DNA of 64,000 bases from Isoetes taiwanensis (Eukaryota > Streptophyta > Lycopodiopsida > Isoetales > Isoetaceae). Below the pieces are notes generated by a model, which saw only the letters and a list, made by a program, of their open reading frames with translations, made no database searches and was not told the origin of the DNA. This document shows positions 34,420 to 46,416 of this stretch, in pieces (positions within the stretch are counted from its first letter, which is position 1; every line of letters begins with the position of its first letter). The stretch lies in contig JAJEKV010000010.1 of NCBI GenBank assembly GCA_021234155.1, forward strand, positions 10,086,406 to 10,150,405, read 5' to 3'. The position numbers and the translations under genes are program-made.

Positions 34420-36636
34420 CTAGTAACAGTGCCCAGCGTTGCTGGGCATATATTGGATCTTGTAAATGTTTTGGCCAACATTCTAAACGTTTAAGAACGC
34501 TCAAAAGAAACATTGCTCCTTCATGTTAGACTGTGTGATGAAGGCGGGAACACAAAATCGAAATAGCATTCAATAGAAAATCCCTGTGTAAATGTCAAAT
34601 GGACTTAATCAATAGGTTTGTGACTTGCCTCTGTGTTGTATGTTAGAAGCATAATTCCAAAATTGAAATAGCGTTCAATATAAATATCTTTGTAAAGTGA
34701 AGAATAGATATGTGTATATGGATGTGTATGCAAGAAATGTTGAAAGGGTGTAGTTCCAAGCGACAACTTTGAGTTCTTAGCTACATTTTTTATGATGCTT
34801 GGCTTCACTTTCTATTCTACTTGGCTTGACTTCCAACAACAACAAAAAGTAACTCAATAACATGATATAAAAAGTTCCTATTAGACCCCATCTATCTTGC
34901 ACAATATCCATGTGCAACATCCCATGCCATGAGTAAAATCTCTCCATGTTTTGCACGAAGAATATGTGGATTCCTATTTATTTGAAATTAGATTGAACAT
35001 TATGAATGCAATTATACTTGTTGGGCATGGGCAACCCAACATCTCATCTAGATATCTTGAGATATTTGCATGTATGCATTAACATATATTGTTTGGTAGG
35101 ATCAATTGACTCTGTATTATCATTGCTCTAGCAAGGCATCACAGCATGGTTGTCATGAATAATAATAAGCCGCAAATATCTATCTTTTGTTGAATACATG
35201 GCAGATTGGTATTAGAATTAGAAGAAATTTCTTTAGCTCATCTGGTTTTTGACACTGGCATATTGTTTCACATGTTTGAAACTTGACCATGAAATGTAAG
35301 TGGTATCTTCCATGCGCCTTTGCAAGCCTTGACATTTTCGATGCATCTAGCTGCAATAAGTTTCTTTCTGAAAATGTAAATTGTAATAACATACAGCTGA
35401 GAACATGCACACCCTAACATCATCAAATGAAAAAATGCATTCAGTCTATACATAACAACAATGGCAAGAAAAATTCCCAAGAAAGGGTATTTTTCGTAGT
35501 TACTGCTCCACACCCAAAGTCATTCCAAATGAGTTGAAAAGGAGGGATTAAAATATTATGGCATTTCATACCTTAGAAAAGGTCAAAAACATATTCTCCT
35601 GCTCTATGCAGAGGATTAAAGATATGGCTTCATACAATTTGTGCCATTGAAGTGGCTATCAATCTGCTTTCTTTCCAGAAGTCATCTATTGCATCTAGTA
35701 AAGGGCCTGCAAATAATCCTGCCTCGTAATAAAATATCTACCTTTTAGTTTGTTTTTTTGCTTCCTCTTGTATCCTCTGCTTCATTTTCCACTTCACCTT
35801 CGTACTGAGTGCATGCAATTTTAAAACTCCTTTCTGCATTGAACATGTATTAAGTTACATCATGTAATGCAAATAGAAAATGCTAAAATGAGAATGCATC
35901 TGGTCACCAATGCTTTATAATTCAGAAGTCGGGCTTATTGGTTATGCTCAAGCTCTTCAGACAAACAAATTTCATCCATTTGGCCTTTTATATAAGTCCA
36001 TCCATTTCCAGACATACTGAATTTTCTAAGCCAATCAATAGCATCTGTCTTTTCTGGTAAATAGTATCCAGGAAGGCTTCTACCCTTCTAGGAAGGAAAA
36101 ATCACAATGAAAAACAGAGTAAAGGATGCAAACCTGCTGCAAAATCTGCCTGTTCGTGGCCTAGTTGGGTGTAGAGGAAAAGTTACTAAGTAAAAAGTCC
36201 ATGGCAATCTCATAGGAAACCATGTACCGCAGTTAAAAAGCCTAGACGCCTTCACAAAAGTTCTAGGCATATTTGCCAGATGCCATAACCCCAGACTTAA
36301 GAGATCACTCCCTGATCCATATGCAAGTGCAAAAAAAAACTCCATTGGTTATACAAAGTCTTACAGATCATTTTCAAAGCATCTGGATTCAAACCTGTTC
36401 AGATCTTGAGAAAACCCTTTGGAAAGAGTGTTGCTTCTATGAAAAATCTGGCAGCAACAAATAGGCAGTTTGGACCAAATTCGATGCAAGGGAAAATAAA
36501 GCCATAATTTTATTATATAGAATGTTAAAGGCTCTAGCATGAATGAAGCAAAATGAAAACTACCATACCTGTAGCTCTCTTCTGCTTTTGAGCCTCCAGC
36601 AAGAAATGAAATAATTTCTTCATATAGAAAACCTAC

Positions 36637-36715
36637 CTTGTATACATGCCTCCAATTTTTCCCAGTATCGTTAATTCGCCTCCACAGCACAGCCATGACA
36701 GAATGCATGTCATTC
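36637..36715 (-). pseudogene. captured exon of an epsin (ENTH domain)
   Basis: The exon is bounded by the acceptor cattatag and donor AAG|gtaggt. It encodes DMHSVMAVLWRRINDTG followed by KNWRHVYK, the central signature of the ENTH membrane-binding domain of epsin-type clathrin adaptors. The downstream helices of ENTH do not follow at once, so only a fragment is present. Confidence 0.8.
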
Positions 36716-36779
36716 CTATAATGAAATGGGATCAGACCCCAAAAACATACAACTAAAAAATTCTGGACCTCCAATGTCT

Positions 36780-38548
36780 TTTTCTTATCAGCTTTTTCCC
36801 TTCCTTTTTATCTTTCCCCGCTCTTCCCATTTTTCCACTACTCTCTTTCCCTTTCCTTTTCCCCTTCCTTTTCCTTTTCCTTTTCCTTTTCTATTTCCCG
36901 TTTCTCATGCATTTTTTTCGTTCTCTTTTGCTTACCTTTTCATGTGCCCTTTTTTTCCTTTCCCCACCCTCTTCCTCTTGATCACGTGCCCTTTTCCCCA
37001 TCTCTTTTCCCATTTCTCTCTCCTCTTTTCCTCATGCTCTTTTTGCTTTCCCTTCTTCTTTTTCCGCTTCCCTTTTCCTTTCAACTTTTCATTCCCTTTT
37101 CATACTTTCCCAACCCTTTTGCTTTGCGATGTTCCCTTTTTCCCTTTCCTTTCTCTTTCCCCTTCCTTTACATTTTCCCTTTCCCGTTCCCTTTCGCTTT
37201 TCATATGCCTCTTTCCATTCCCTTTTCTCAACCTTTTTTATGTACCCTTTTTCCTTCTTTCCCCATCCTCTTCCCCTTTTTCCCCTTTCCACTTTATCCT
37301 TTCTTGTTTCTTTTTTCTTTTCCCTTTTCTATACTCTTTTTCCCTTTCTTTTTTCTATTTCCTCACCCTTTCCCTCTTCCCTTTTTTCTCGTGCCCTTTT
37401 CTCCTTCCTCTTTTCCTCTTCCTATTCCTTGCTCCCTACCCTTTGTCTATTCTACTTTCCCCACCTTTTTTTCCTCATTTTTCCATCCTTTCCCTCTTCC
37501 TTTTTCTCAATGCTCTTTTTTTTTTTGCTTTCTTTTTTCTCTTTCTTCACCCTTTCTCTTTTCCCTTTTTTTCACGCCCTTTCCTTTTTTCTCTTTTTCT
37601 CGTTCCCTTTTCCCAAGTTCTCTTTTTCCCTTTTCCCCCTCTCTTTCCCTTTTTACTTTTCTTTTTCTCATAGACTTTGCAACCTTTTCTTATTTTCCCT
37701 TACCTTTTCTCCTTTTCTCACCTTTACTTCTCACCCTTCTCAAATAGTGCTCTTTTTCCGTTCCTTTCCCCTCGCCCTATTCTATTCCTTTTTCTATTTT
37801 CTTTTATCTTTCCATTTTCCTTTTTCTCCTTCTCTTTCCTTTTTTTCCTCTTACCTTTCTTTTATTCCTTTTTTTCCCTTTTCCTTTTCCCTTTTCCCTT
37901 TTCCTTTTTCCCTTTCATCGTTTTTCCTTTTCCCTCCCCTCTTCCTTTTCCCTTTTTCCCTTTTCCCTTTCATCGTTTTTCCTTTTCCCTTCCCCTCTTC
38001 CTTTTCCCCTTTTTCCCTTTCATCGTTTTCCTTTTTCCCTTCCCTCTTCCTTTTCCCTTTTCCCTTTTTTTCCTTTCATCGTTTTTTCTTTTTCCCTTCC
38101 CCTTTTCCTTTTTTCTTTTCCCTTTTCCCTTTTCCCTTTTCCCTTTTTCCTTTTCCCTTTCATCGTTTTTCCTTTTCCCTTCCCCTTTCCTTTTCCTTTT
38201 TTCCTTTTCCCTTTTCCCTTTCATCATTTTTCCTTTTCCCTTCCCCTTTTTCCGTTTCCCTTTTCCTTTTCCCTTTCATCATTTTTCCTTTTCCGCCCCC
38301 TTTTCCGTTTTCCCTTTTCCCTTTCATTTTTTTCCTTTTCCCTTCCCCTTTTCCTTTTCCCTTTTCCCTTTCATCGTTTTTCCTTTTCCCTTTTTTTCCT
38401 TTCATCGTTTTTCCTTTTCCCTTCCCCTTTTCCGTTTCCCTTTTCCCTTTCATCGTTTTTCCTTTTCCCTTCCCCTTCCCCTTCCCCTTCCCCTTTTCCC
38501 TTTTCCCTTTTCCCTTTTCCTTTTCCTTTTTCCTTTTCCCTTTCATAT
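36780..38548. repeat. 1.8-kb polypyrimidine tract with CCCTTTT-type repeats
   Basis: Almost pure C/T on the plus strand. From about 37870 it becomes a minisatellite of TTTCATCGTTTTTCC plus TTTTCCCTTCCCC and runs of (CCCTTTT)n. The long F/S/L/P-rich ORFs (up to 476 codons) and the KGKGKREK-rich minus ORFs are products of the composition. Mirror-repeat pyrimidine tracts can form triplex DNA. Confidence 0.95.
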
Positions 38549-38714
38549 TGAAGCCATAGTCAAGATGAAATTTTAGTTGAAGACACGCACACATCATCTC
38601 CACCATTGGTCAATCAAATCCTCGACCGTCCGATTTAGGGTGCGGTCCATTACACAACATTATAATATAAGATAAGATCCAACACTTACAGAATAACTTT
38701 ATAATATAGGAAGA

Positions 38715-38984
38715 TCCACCAACAGTAGGGAACCTCCAAAGTTGATTTGAGGGAATCTTTTGTTCACCAATACATAGTCTCGACAACCAGGATCTTCCTG
38801 AACTGGACACAATGTTTGACTAAGACGCACATAAACACACTGAAGTAGATAGAGATGCAAAGACTTTGTATCCTCATTTCCCTCTTCATCCCTGAACAGA
38901 CTCTTGAGGGACTCCAATTGATCAACGGCTGTTTGGTCGCCATCTTCTATCAGCTCATGGCTTAGATCTTCCACAGATTCACAT
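38715..38984. repeat. repeat R copy C (end) and gypsy left flank
   Basis: 38715-38815 matches 31256-31355. After GAACTGGACA it diverges and is open on the minus strand (LSHELIEDGDQTAVDQLESL), coding-like but unrecognised. The last five bases, CACAT (38980-38984), are the left target-site duplication of the gypsy element. Confidence 0.75.
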
Positions 38985-41422
38985 TGTTGAGGGTAATCCT
39001 GGCAAAACCCTCAACTAGAATGGTTTAGGACCTCCAGGTTGCTTCAGGCAACCACTCTACACCTAAATCTTGCAAAAACTTTTCACCACAAGCCTGTTAG
39101 TACAGCTTTCCCATTTCAAGAAAAAACCCTGTTTACTCTTTTCAATACCAAGCACAACTAACTGGTGAATTTTACTTGGGAAAAGTATGAGTGTGATCCC
39201 AACACTTGATATTAAAAGAGTGCAAAATCCTTTTTGAAGTCAGACAGTTCTAGATGCTTGAAAAATCTATGCCTGACCTAGTCAAAAATTGGTCAATACT
39301 CTCGGCAGAGAGCAGAAATTCTCAAATGTTTTGTGAGATATTATTTTTGATCTGGAACAACTGGGACTGATCTGATTGTTCTTGTAGGTAAAGTGCAACA
39401 CCTTTTTTGGGGTTTACTTTGAATGCTGAATGAACAGAGAGTAATTTACCACTGACAGACTGTGTTTTTTGATGACAGGGATATTTATGTATATGTTTTT
39501 TTGTTTTTTCCTGAGACAGAATAGAAGAGAATTACTGAGGTTTTGACAATAACATATGGACTGAACCTTTGCTAGAGAGTTTTTGTAGCGAAAAGATAGT
39601 TTCTTTCTTGACTCTTATCAGATAGATAGGACTTAGCTTTGACAAATATTTATATGTTTTATATTTTCTTTGAATGCAAGATGACTATTCTTATGAAGCC
39701 TAAGCAGGATCTTCCTAATAAGCAGTAGAAAAAAACTAGAACAATATTTAGCAGATATGCATAACTTTCTTGAAAAGGAAGTTGAGAAAAGGAAATTTTT
39801 ACCAAAGTCGGATTTTCATTCACTTAACAAATCATACAGGAGTTCCACATAATTTCAAATAACTCACAATTCAGGAGTCAATAATACTTCCGTGATCGGA
39901 CAGAATAATTGGTCAGCTTTACTGCTCAATCAAGTAAATTGATGCAGCAAGGAAGGTCGAATTCACAAGCAGAAGATCGTATTGACGTGTATTTCGCATC
40001 CCCAATCTCCCAAATGCGCAAAAGCCCTTGAAATTTCCTGGGTCGATTTGCCCCTTTTAAAAATGCTTGGTTCTGTTCCAATTCTTGCAAGATCCAACAG
40101 ATTATCCGTCATTTAGCACAGGTTTGGAGTTCTTGGGATCACTCAAGTTAAATCGGGAGGGTATAGTCATGATTAGGTAGTTCCCAGCTACTAAAAATCC
40201 GTTTCTTGGCCTGCAAATCTTAGGGTTCTTGTTTTTTCTTGTGAAGAAATATCCCACAGGCCGAAATGGAAAAAGAAGCCAAGGTATAAATATAGATCCA
40301 TTGACCGATCTTCGACGTTCGTGGTCTCCTCCCGCCAAGCTTCGGCTCGTGTTTCGACTTGGCATGCCGGGGGGGCGCCACTTGGCGGAGGATGAGAGGG
40401 TAGATGAATGGGGGTAGATGTAGGTAGGTTTTATCATTTTTTTCAAAAAAGGCACGCGCCCCAAGAAGGCCATTTAGAAGGTCAATATAACCTCTTTTTT
40501 CAAAAATGTTTGTGCCAGGTGGCATGTTTTCATGTGGGCTATCAGATAGTATCATCAAATTTTCAAATGGAATATTTTGATTTTTTTGGAAAAAAGAAAT
40601 GACTAAGCATGGGGCTTGGTGAGGTGGCAGAAAAATGGTGAAGATGTGGCACTTAAGGGTTGGTAACCATCTTTTCCCTAGTCAAAAATGATGATTTTGG
40701 TGAAGTGGCATGAAGTATGGATGATATGGGTGACACGTGTGATATGAATGGTGAAGTGGAATTATGAATGATGAAGTGGATGTTTGTATCTTTTGCAATT
40801 TTCTTTTGACATGAAATGCTACTAGGGAGCTCATTTCTTGCATAGTTGGACATGTCTTGCTTTTGTCCTTCTTTTGTAAAACCTAGTAAGTATAACTCTA
40901 GGTACTTTTGAAATGAATTCATGAGGCTCCCTAATGCTTGACTTTGGTGAGTGGGTGGATGGAGCATGGAGTGTGTGTTTCTTTTGACTAGGGAAAAAAT
41001 GTTACCAACACCATAGTATGTAATGAGAAGAGATGGAAGTGTGGAAAAAAAGGAAGGCTAGACATGGAATGGAGAGAAAGACTCAAGATATAGAATGAGA
41101 AAGAATGGCTAGGCAAATTCCTTAAGAACTTTAGAATATCAACTTCAATGCTCAAATCAGAAATGTCATACCAAGTTGTGATCTTGCAAATCTTCAATAG
41201 GGCTTCAAATTTAGTAACTTGCCTTGTGACCTTCCATTTAGCCAAAATACTCCTTTGATGTTTTCTCAAGTGAATGTCCTTCTTTGGTTCTTCAAGTCCT
41301 TGTGTCTTTTGTAGCTTTTTGAAAGATCTTCAAAGTTGCAACTTCAAATACTCCTTATGTGCTTATTGAACCATGTGTTTGGAAATGCTAATGGTTCTTC
41401 CATGCTGCCATGAGTGGCAGCA
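38985..41422 (-). repeat. gypsy 3' LTR
   Basis: Starts TGTTGAGGGTAATCC and ends GAGTGGCAGCA on the plus strand. The outer end forms an inverted repeat TGCTGCCA-TGAG-TGGCAGCA. It is almost identical to the other LTR from about 40480 on, but has many small indels before that. Confidence 0.95.
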
Positions 41423-42211
41423 TCATGCTAAAAAAAAAGAAGAGGCAGGCTGGTTCTCCAGCTTCTCAAGACATTAATTCCTTCTTGCAGCATGCAGAAT
41501 ATTGCCATGATGGATGGAATGAATGGCAATTATGGGAGAAAAATGTTTGGAAAGCAAGTTTATATGAAAGCAAGCCTTGAGTGTGTCAGATGATAATGAG
41601 TGAACAAGAGGGTGAACCTGTAATGACAGTACAAGAATCAGTTCAACATCTAGCTGCCATGTGGTGATATGGTGGCAGCTTTTTCTGGGATATGAATATA
41701 TACTCAGAGCAGAGTAGAGAAATGATGAAGTATGAATGGTGGACTACTCTTGAGCAGAATGGAAGGTTTATGAATGAAGAGCAGAGGGTGTACCTGTTAT
41801 ACAAAAATAAATTAAGGTTAGCATAAAATGCTGTCTGGTGGTGGAAGTGAAGACAGCATGCTCATCAAGGTGAATGGATGAGAAGTGAATAAGGATGTAA
41901 GGTGAAATCAAGAGGGTGGTCCTGCATGGCAAAATATAATATTAGGAGGGAACAACCTGAGCCTCATGTACTTGTAGCCTTGAAATAAACATTTTCTGCA
42001 ACTTCACATTAGAACCAAGGACGTTAATTTATCAATTGCTATAAATGAACTAGCTTAAATAAATCAACACTAAGGAACAATTTATCTGACACACTGCCTA
42101 TTCTATTTATCAATGAACTAACTTAAGATAAATCAGTGCTTTTAAGAGTAATGCTTTTGCAAAAAACTTTTATCTAACACACTGCCTACTCTAACATCTA
42201 TACAACAAAGT

Positions 42212-42727
42212 TTATTCAAATAGACTAAGGGCAACATGTTGCTGCCAATACCTCTTAAGATGTAGAATGTTGATAGGATTTGGTAAGATTCTTCCTTCTG
42301 GTATAGACTTCAACCAATATGAATCTTGGCCTGCTGGTCCTGTAACTTCAAAAGGTCCTTCCCACAGCTCTTCAAATTTGCTAGCACAGTCTTCCTTTGC
42401 CTTATTCCATTTTAGGACTAGCTCTCCATCTTTCAAGGTACCTTGCAATTTGTGTGCTGCTTTGAAAGCTGCTAGATCTTTAGCCTTTTTTAATAGTATA
42501 GCATTTTCAGCTTCATATCTATGCTCTTCTAATTGCATAAGCCGTACACACCTTTCTTCAAGTGCTTCCCCTATTTCCAAATTTAATTTCAAAGCCATTC
42601 TCAAGGATGGAAGCTCAAGCTCTACTGGAATGATAGACTCTATCCCATAAACTAGACTAAAAGGTGTATGTTTGGTCGAAGTTTTAGTTGTAGTTCTCAG
42701 AAGCCCACGAGCATCATGCAACCTCAA
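42212..42727 (-). pseudogene. gypsy integrase C-terminal part
   Basis: Contains TPFSLVYGIESIIPVELE, typical of the region after the gypsy integrase core, a WNKAKED...FEELWEGPFEV block (the GPY/F-type module) and a terminal ILHLKRYWQQ. It is separated from the integrase core by a frameshift near 42730. Confidence 0.85.
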
Positions 42728-43816
42728 ATGCCAATCCTTTTTGAGACACTAATAGTCTTTTTTGAGGATAGTTTTGAGCCTTGTTAGTGGATTCTGCCCG
42801 ACCATTACCTTGGGGATAGTAGGATGAACTCTTAGAATGTCTTACTTTGAGAGTTGCTAGCAATGTAGCTATAACATCATTCAAACCGGTCCTCTATCAG
42901 ATATAAGTTTAAAGGGAACACCAAACCTGGCACAGATATTTTCATGGATGAACCTAGCAGTGGTATAAGCATTTGCTTGTCTCAGGGGAATAGCTTCAGC
43001 CCATTTTGTAAAATAATCAGTAGCTACAAGAATATCTTGGTCTTTGTCTGCGTAAGAAGGTGGATCTACAGGTCCTATGAAATCAAGTCCCCAGACTTGG
43101 AAGGGTCCTGGAGAAGTTATGGCAGTTAAGGCAGCTGGTTGAAGAATTCTTCTACCAAAAATTTGGCACTTATGGCAGCATTTGATTGTTTCATAGCAGT
43201 CCTTGAAGAGAGTTGGCCAATAATAACCAGCCCTCAAGATTTTTTTTGCTGTAGTATCTGCAGCAAAATGTCCACCACATACTCCTTCATGACATGCTTC
43301 TAATACTAACTTAGCTTCTTCTTCATCAACACACCTCAAAATGATACCCTCCTTGTCATACCTGCATAACACATTATCTATTAGCTTGAACTTATTGCAT
43401 TTTTCCTTGAACCTTCTTTTTTGGTTGGAGTTGAGTTCTTCTGGCATCTCATTTGATTCCAAATATCTTCTTATATTCGCTTGCCAATCTGCTTCCTGCA
43501 CAAGGTTTACATTAGCACCTGCATCATCTTGAACCTCATGAGTCAACCCTTCTTCATCTTCCTGCTCAAACAAAATATTAGTCAAATATGTACTGGGATC
43601 ATTTACCAAATTAATCACTTTAACAGCAATATCATATTCTTGAATCTTACAAGCCCATCTGCATATCTTGGCCTTAGGCTGTTTTTTTGAAAACAACAAG
43701 GACAAAGGATTTTGCTTCATATACACCTGAGTATGACTGTTTTGGATAAGATGTCCTTGTCTATCAATCAAAAACATAAGACCTGCTGCACTTTTCTCGA
43801 GCCTTGGGTACCTCAT
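42728..43816 (-). pseudogene. gypsy integrase core
   Basis: Contains the HHCC zinc-binding region (HEGVCGGHF...CCHKCQIFG), then the core with D in VWGLDFIGP, D in LISDRGP (near 42890) and the catalytic E in YPQGNGRAEST (near 42810, in a shifted frame). The frame breaks at about 42881 and at the junction with RT near 43820. Confidence 0.9.
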
Positions 43817-43823
43817 TTCAGTA

Positions 43824-45149
43824 CTAGACCAAATCTTCTTTGGAAAAAGTTACCACCCCTTCGTCTTGCAATAAAACCAACCCTACAGCTCTTTTTGTTA
43901 TACTGATATAAGCTTCAAAAGGTTTAGTTGCATCAGGAGGTTTTAAAAGTGCAGAAGTGGAGATGGCTTGTATAATACTGTCGAAGGCAAGTTGGCAAGT
44001 CTGAGTCCACTCTACCATGATTAACTTACTCTCATGCTTGGTGTATTTGCCTACCTTGGTGAGATCAGATATAGGAGCTACAGTATTAGAGAAGTGAGGA
44101 ACATACATTCTTAAAAAACTTACCATACCTAGGAAACTTTTTACTTCCTTGACAGTTTTTGGTGATGCAAGCTTTTTTAATGCTTCCACTTTGCTCTCAG
44201 CCACTTGAATCCCTTTAGAGGAGATCTCATGCCCTAACAATCCTCCCTTAGAGCATAGAAATACACATTTTTTAGGGTTTAAACTTACTCCTCCCTTCCT
44301 GCACATGCCACATATCTTAGTTAGATAATTGAAATGATCTCTCAAGGCTGATCCCAAACAGAGATCATCAAGAAAAACTCTAAAAGCAGCAGGAGGCATA
44401 TCCTTGAATATAGTATCCATTGTTCTTTGAAAAGTTGCTGGAGCATTCATCAAACCAAAAGGCATTCTCTTCATAGCAAAAGTTCCCCATGGAGTGATGA
44501 AAGCTGTTTTTGGTTGATCTTCTAGCTTAACAGAAATTTGGTTGAATCCTGAGAAGCCATCCAAAAAAGAGTATGTCTCTTTCCCTGCAACAGCATGTAA
44601 AACCTCTTCCAAAAAAGGCAGAGGGTAGCAGTCTTTAACAGTGGCCTTGTTCAAATCTCTGTAATCAATACAAATTCTGATAGTTTTGTTCTTTTTTTCA
44701 ACAGGCACAATGCATGATAACCATTCTGGATTTGAAATTTCAGTGATCACACCTGCATCTTTCATTTTTAGTAACTCCTCTCTAATCAAGTCTAGCAAGG
44801 CCACATTAATCCTTCTTAGTTTTTGCATCACAGGGCTGACACCTTCCTTAATTTTTATTTCAAATTCACAAATGTTTTTATCAACACCAATCAGTTCATT
44901 ATAATCCCATGCAAAAACATCTTTCCATTCTTTGAAGAAATCTATTACCATGCATTCACTTTTTTCCTCAAACATATCACCAACATAAAGAGTTCTTTCT
45001 TGTCCATTTTTTTCTATCTTAATTTCTCTAACCTGTTTTTCACTGCTAGCATTGATTACCAATATAGGATGTAGTTTGTTTGAGTTCTTCTTCCTCCAAT
45101 TCTTCCTCCTTGATAGCACCTTCTCGCCAAATGTTCGAAAGCAAAACAC
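43824..45149 (-). pseudogene. gypsy reverse transcriptase and RNase H (partial)
   Basis: Reverse transcriptase with RICIDYRDLNKATVKDCYPL, YSFLDGFSGFNQI, MPFGLMNAPATFQ and the active site FLDD (a variant of YxDD), then LGHEIS and FLGMVSFLRMYVPHFS. An RNase H start follows (FEAYISITKRAVGLVLLQ), in which the usual first Asp is not obvious. The frame ends early at 43824. Confidence 0.93.
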
Positions 45150-45393
45150 TTTTACACAAGGTATCAGCCCTCTTCATTGAACTTTCTCGGTGACATGAAG
45201 TAGCTCCCGGATGCAAATGTTGATAGTTCCCCTAGTGCTTGATCCCTAAGCATAATCATTTCTTCATTTTTCGTTTGATATTCCCCAAAATTTGCCCGCA
45301 TACAAGGTGAGAGTCTCCAAATACAATGATGTCAAGAACACCTAAGTGCTTAGCTTCTTGTAGCCCAGCTATCAAAGCTTTATATTCGCCATG

Positions 45394-46416
45394 TTAGAAG
45401 TAGCGTTTTGATGAATTACGCCAACTTTTGCCATTAGTTTGCTTGACTGTCCTTAAGAATGGCGTTAAAGAAGCTATACTCAATTTCTTAGAGACACCAC
45501 CATCAAACCATAAATAAGCAAAGTTTATTCCCCGGTGTACATTGCATACCTTAATTGGACTTGTGTCCACCCCCATATTGGTCATGGTAATTTCATATAC
45601 CCCAAGTTGATTGGATATCAACACATCTTCTTCAATGAAGTTAAAAGAATCAAACTCCCCAAGCTTGTTGTAGATAACAACTGTTTTTCTTCCATCAGTT
45701 ATGGTACATTCCCCTTTTGACCAAACAGTCCGGCATCTTTGTTGATGATACCATCTTCTTCCTAGAAGTAAATCATAAATATCTGCTTTCTCATCCATTC
45801 CTTCAAATGCAACCACAACAAAATTAGCAGCCACAACAATCCCTTCAATATCTATTGGTACTTTACTTACAATCCCTATGGGATTAATTCTTGAATTAGA
45901 GAAAGATTTCAGTACCATAGGAGCTTTCTTGTCTACCTCTAAGCCACATTGTTTCATCACATGATGTGGCATAACATTTAGAGGTGATCCCCCATCCAAC
46001 AATACCTTAGACAAAGCTTTCTTCCCAATGTTGGCTGCACATGTGAAGGCACCAGGATCATGTTCATCTTGTACTAGCATTTGCTCCTCAATGTGATTTG
46101 TAAACGCAATTTGTTCCTCTTGTGTGAGACAAACCTGTTCATCTTGAGTCAAGTTAAGCATCTTCTTTCTATAAGTGGGTGCAATCCTTAATAATGTGAG
46201 CAAATCTACACTAACTTTAGAATTTTTCATAAGTACTTCAAAGTCATCACCATCTTTATCTTTTTTTAGGAATTTCTGACAAGGCACAGGAGGTACAAGC
46301 TGCTTACCATCTTGTGCAGGTTGCTTGTTTTCACTCATTTTACCTTTAGCAGCGCTAGCTTCTATTTCTTCTTGAGATAACCCCTTGTCTTTCATTCCCC
46401 TTGTATGCACAGCCAT
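45394..46416 (-). pseudogene. gypsy protease region
   Basis: Contains a retropepsin-like block with KVLLDGGSPLNVMPHHV (LDGGS where most families have DTGA or DSGS) and a later DLLLGRRWYHQQRC motif. A gap with no open frame follows down to 45149. Confidence 0.8.

Larger units (their letters stand above)
34420..38714 (-). mobile_element. Helitron H3 (non-autonomous), exact boundaries
   Basis: On the minus strand it starts TCTTCCTATATT at 38714 and ends GTTACTAG at 34420, preceded by the perfect hairpin GCCCAGC-AAC-GCTGGGC (34431-34447). The uninterrupted target ATGAA|TCCACC is at 31255/31256 in copy B. No Rep/helicase ORF is visible. It carries an epsin ENTH exon (36637-36715), other exon-like pieces (near 36050: PGYYLPEKTDAIDWLRKF; near 35370: RNLLQLDASKMSRLAKAHG) and a 1.8-kb pyrimidine tract. 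This fits gene-fragment capture, for which plant Helitrons are known. Confidence 0.93.

Noticed and set aside
37860-38540. (CCCTTTT)n as interstitial telomere repeats
   Set aside because: Not the plant CCCTAAA unit, and embedded in irregular pyrimidine sequence.
36726-38606. Long ORFs rich in F, S, L, P (plus) or K, G, R, E (minus)
   Set aside because: They are open only because the tract is almost pure pyrimidine or purine; no protein features.
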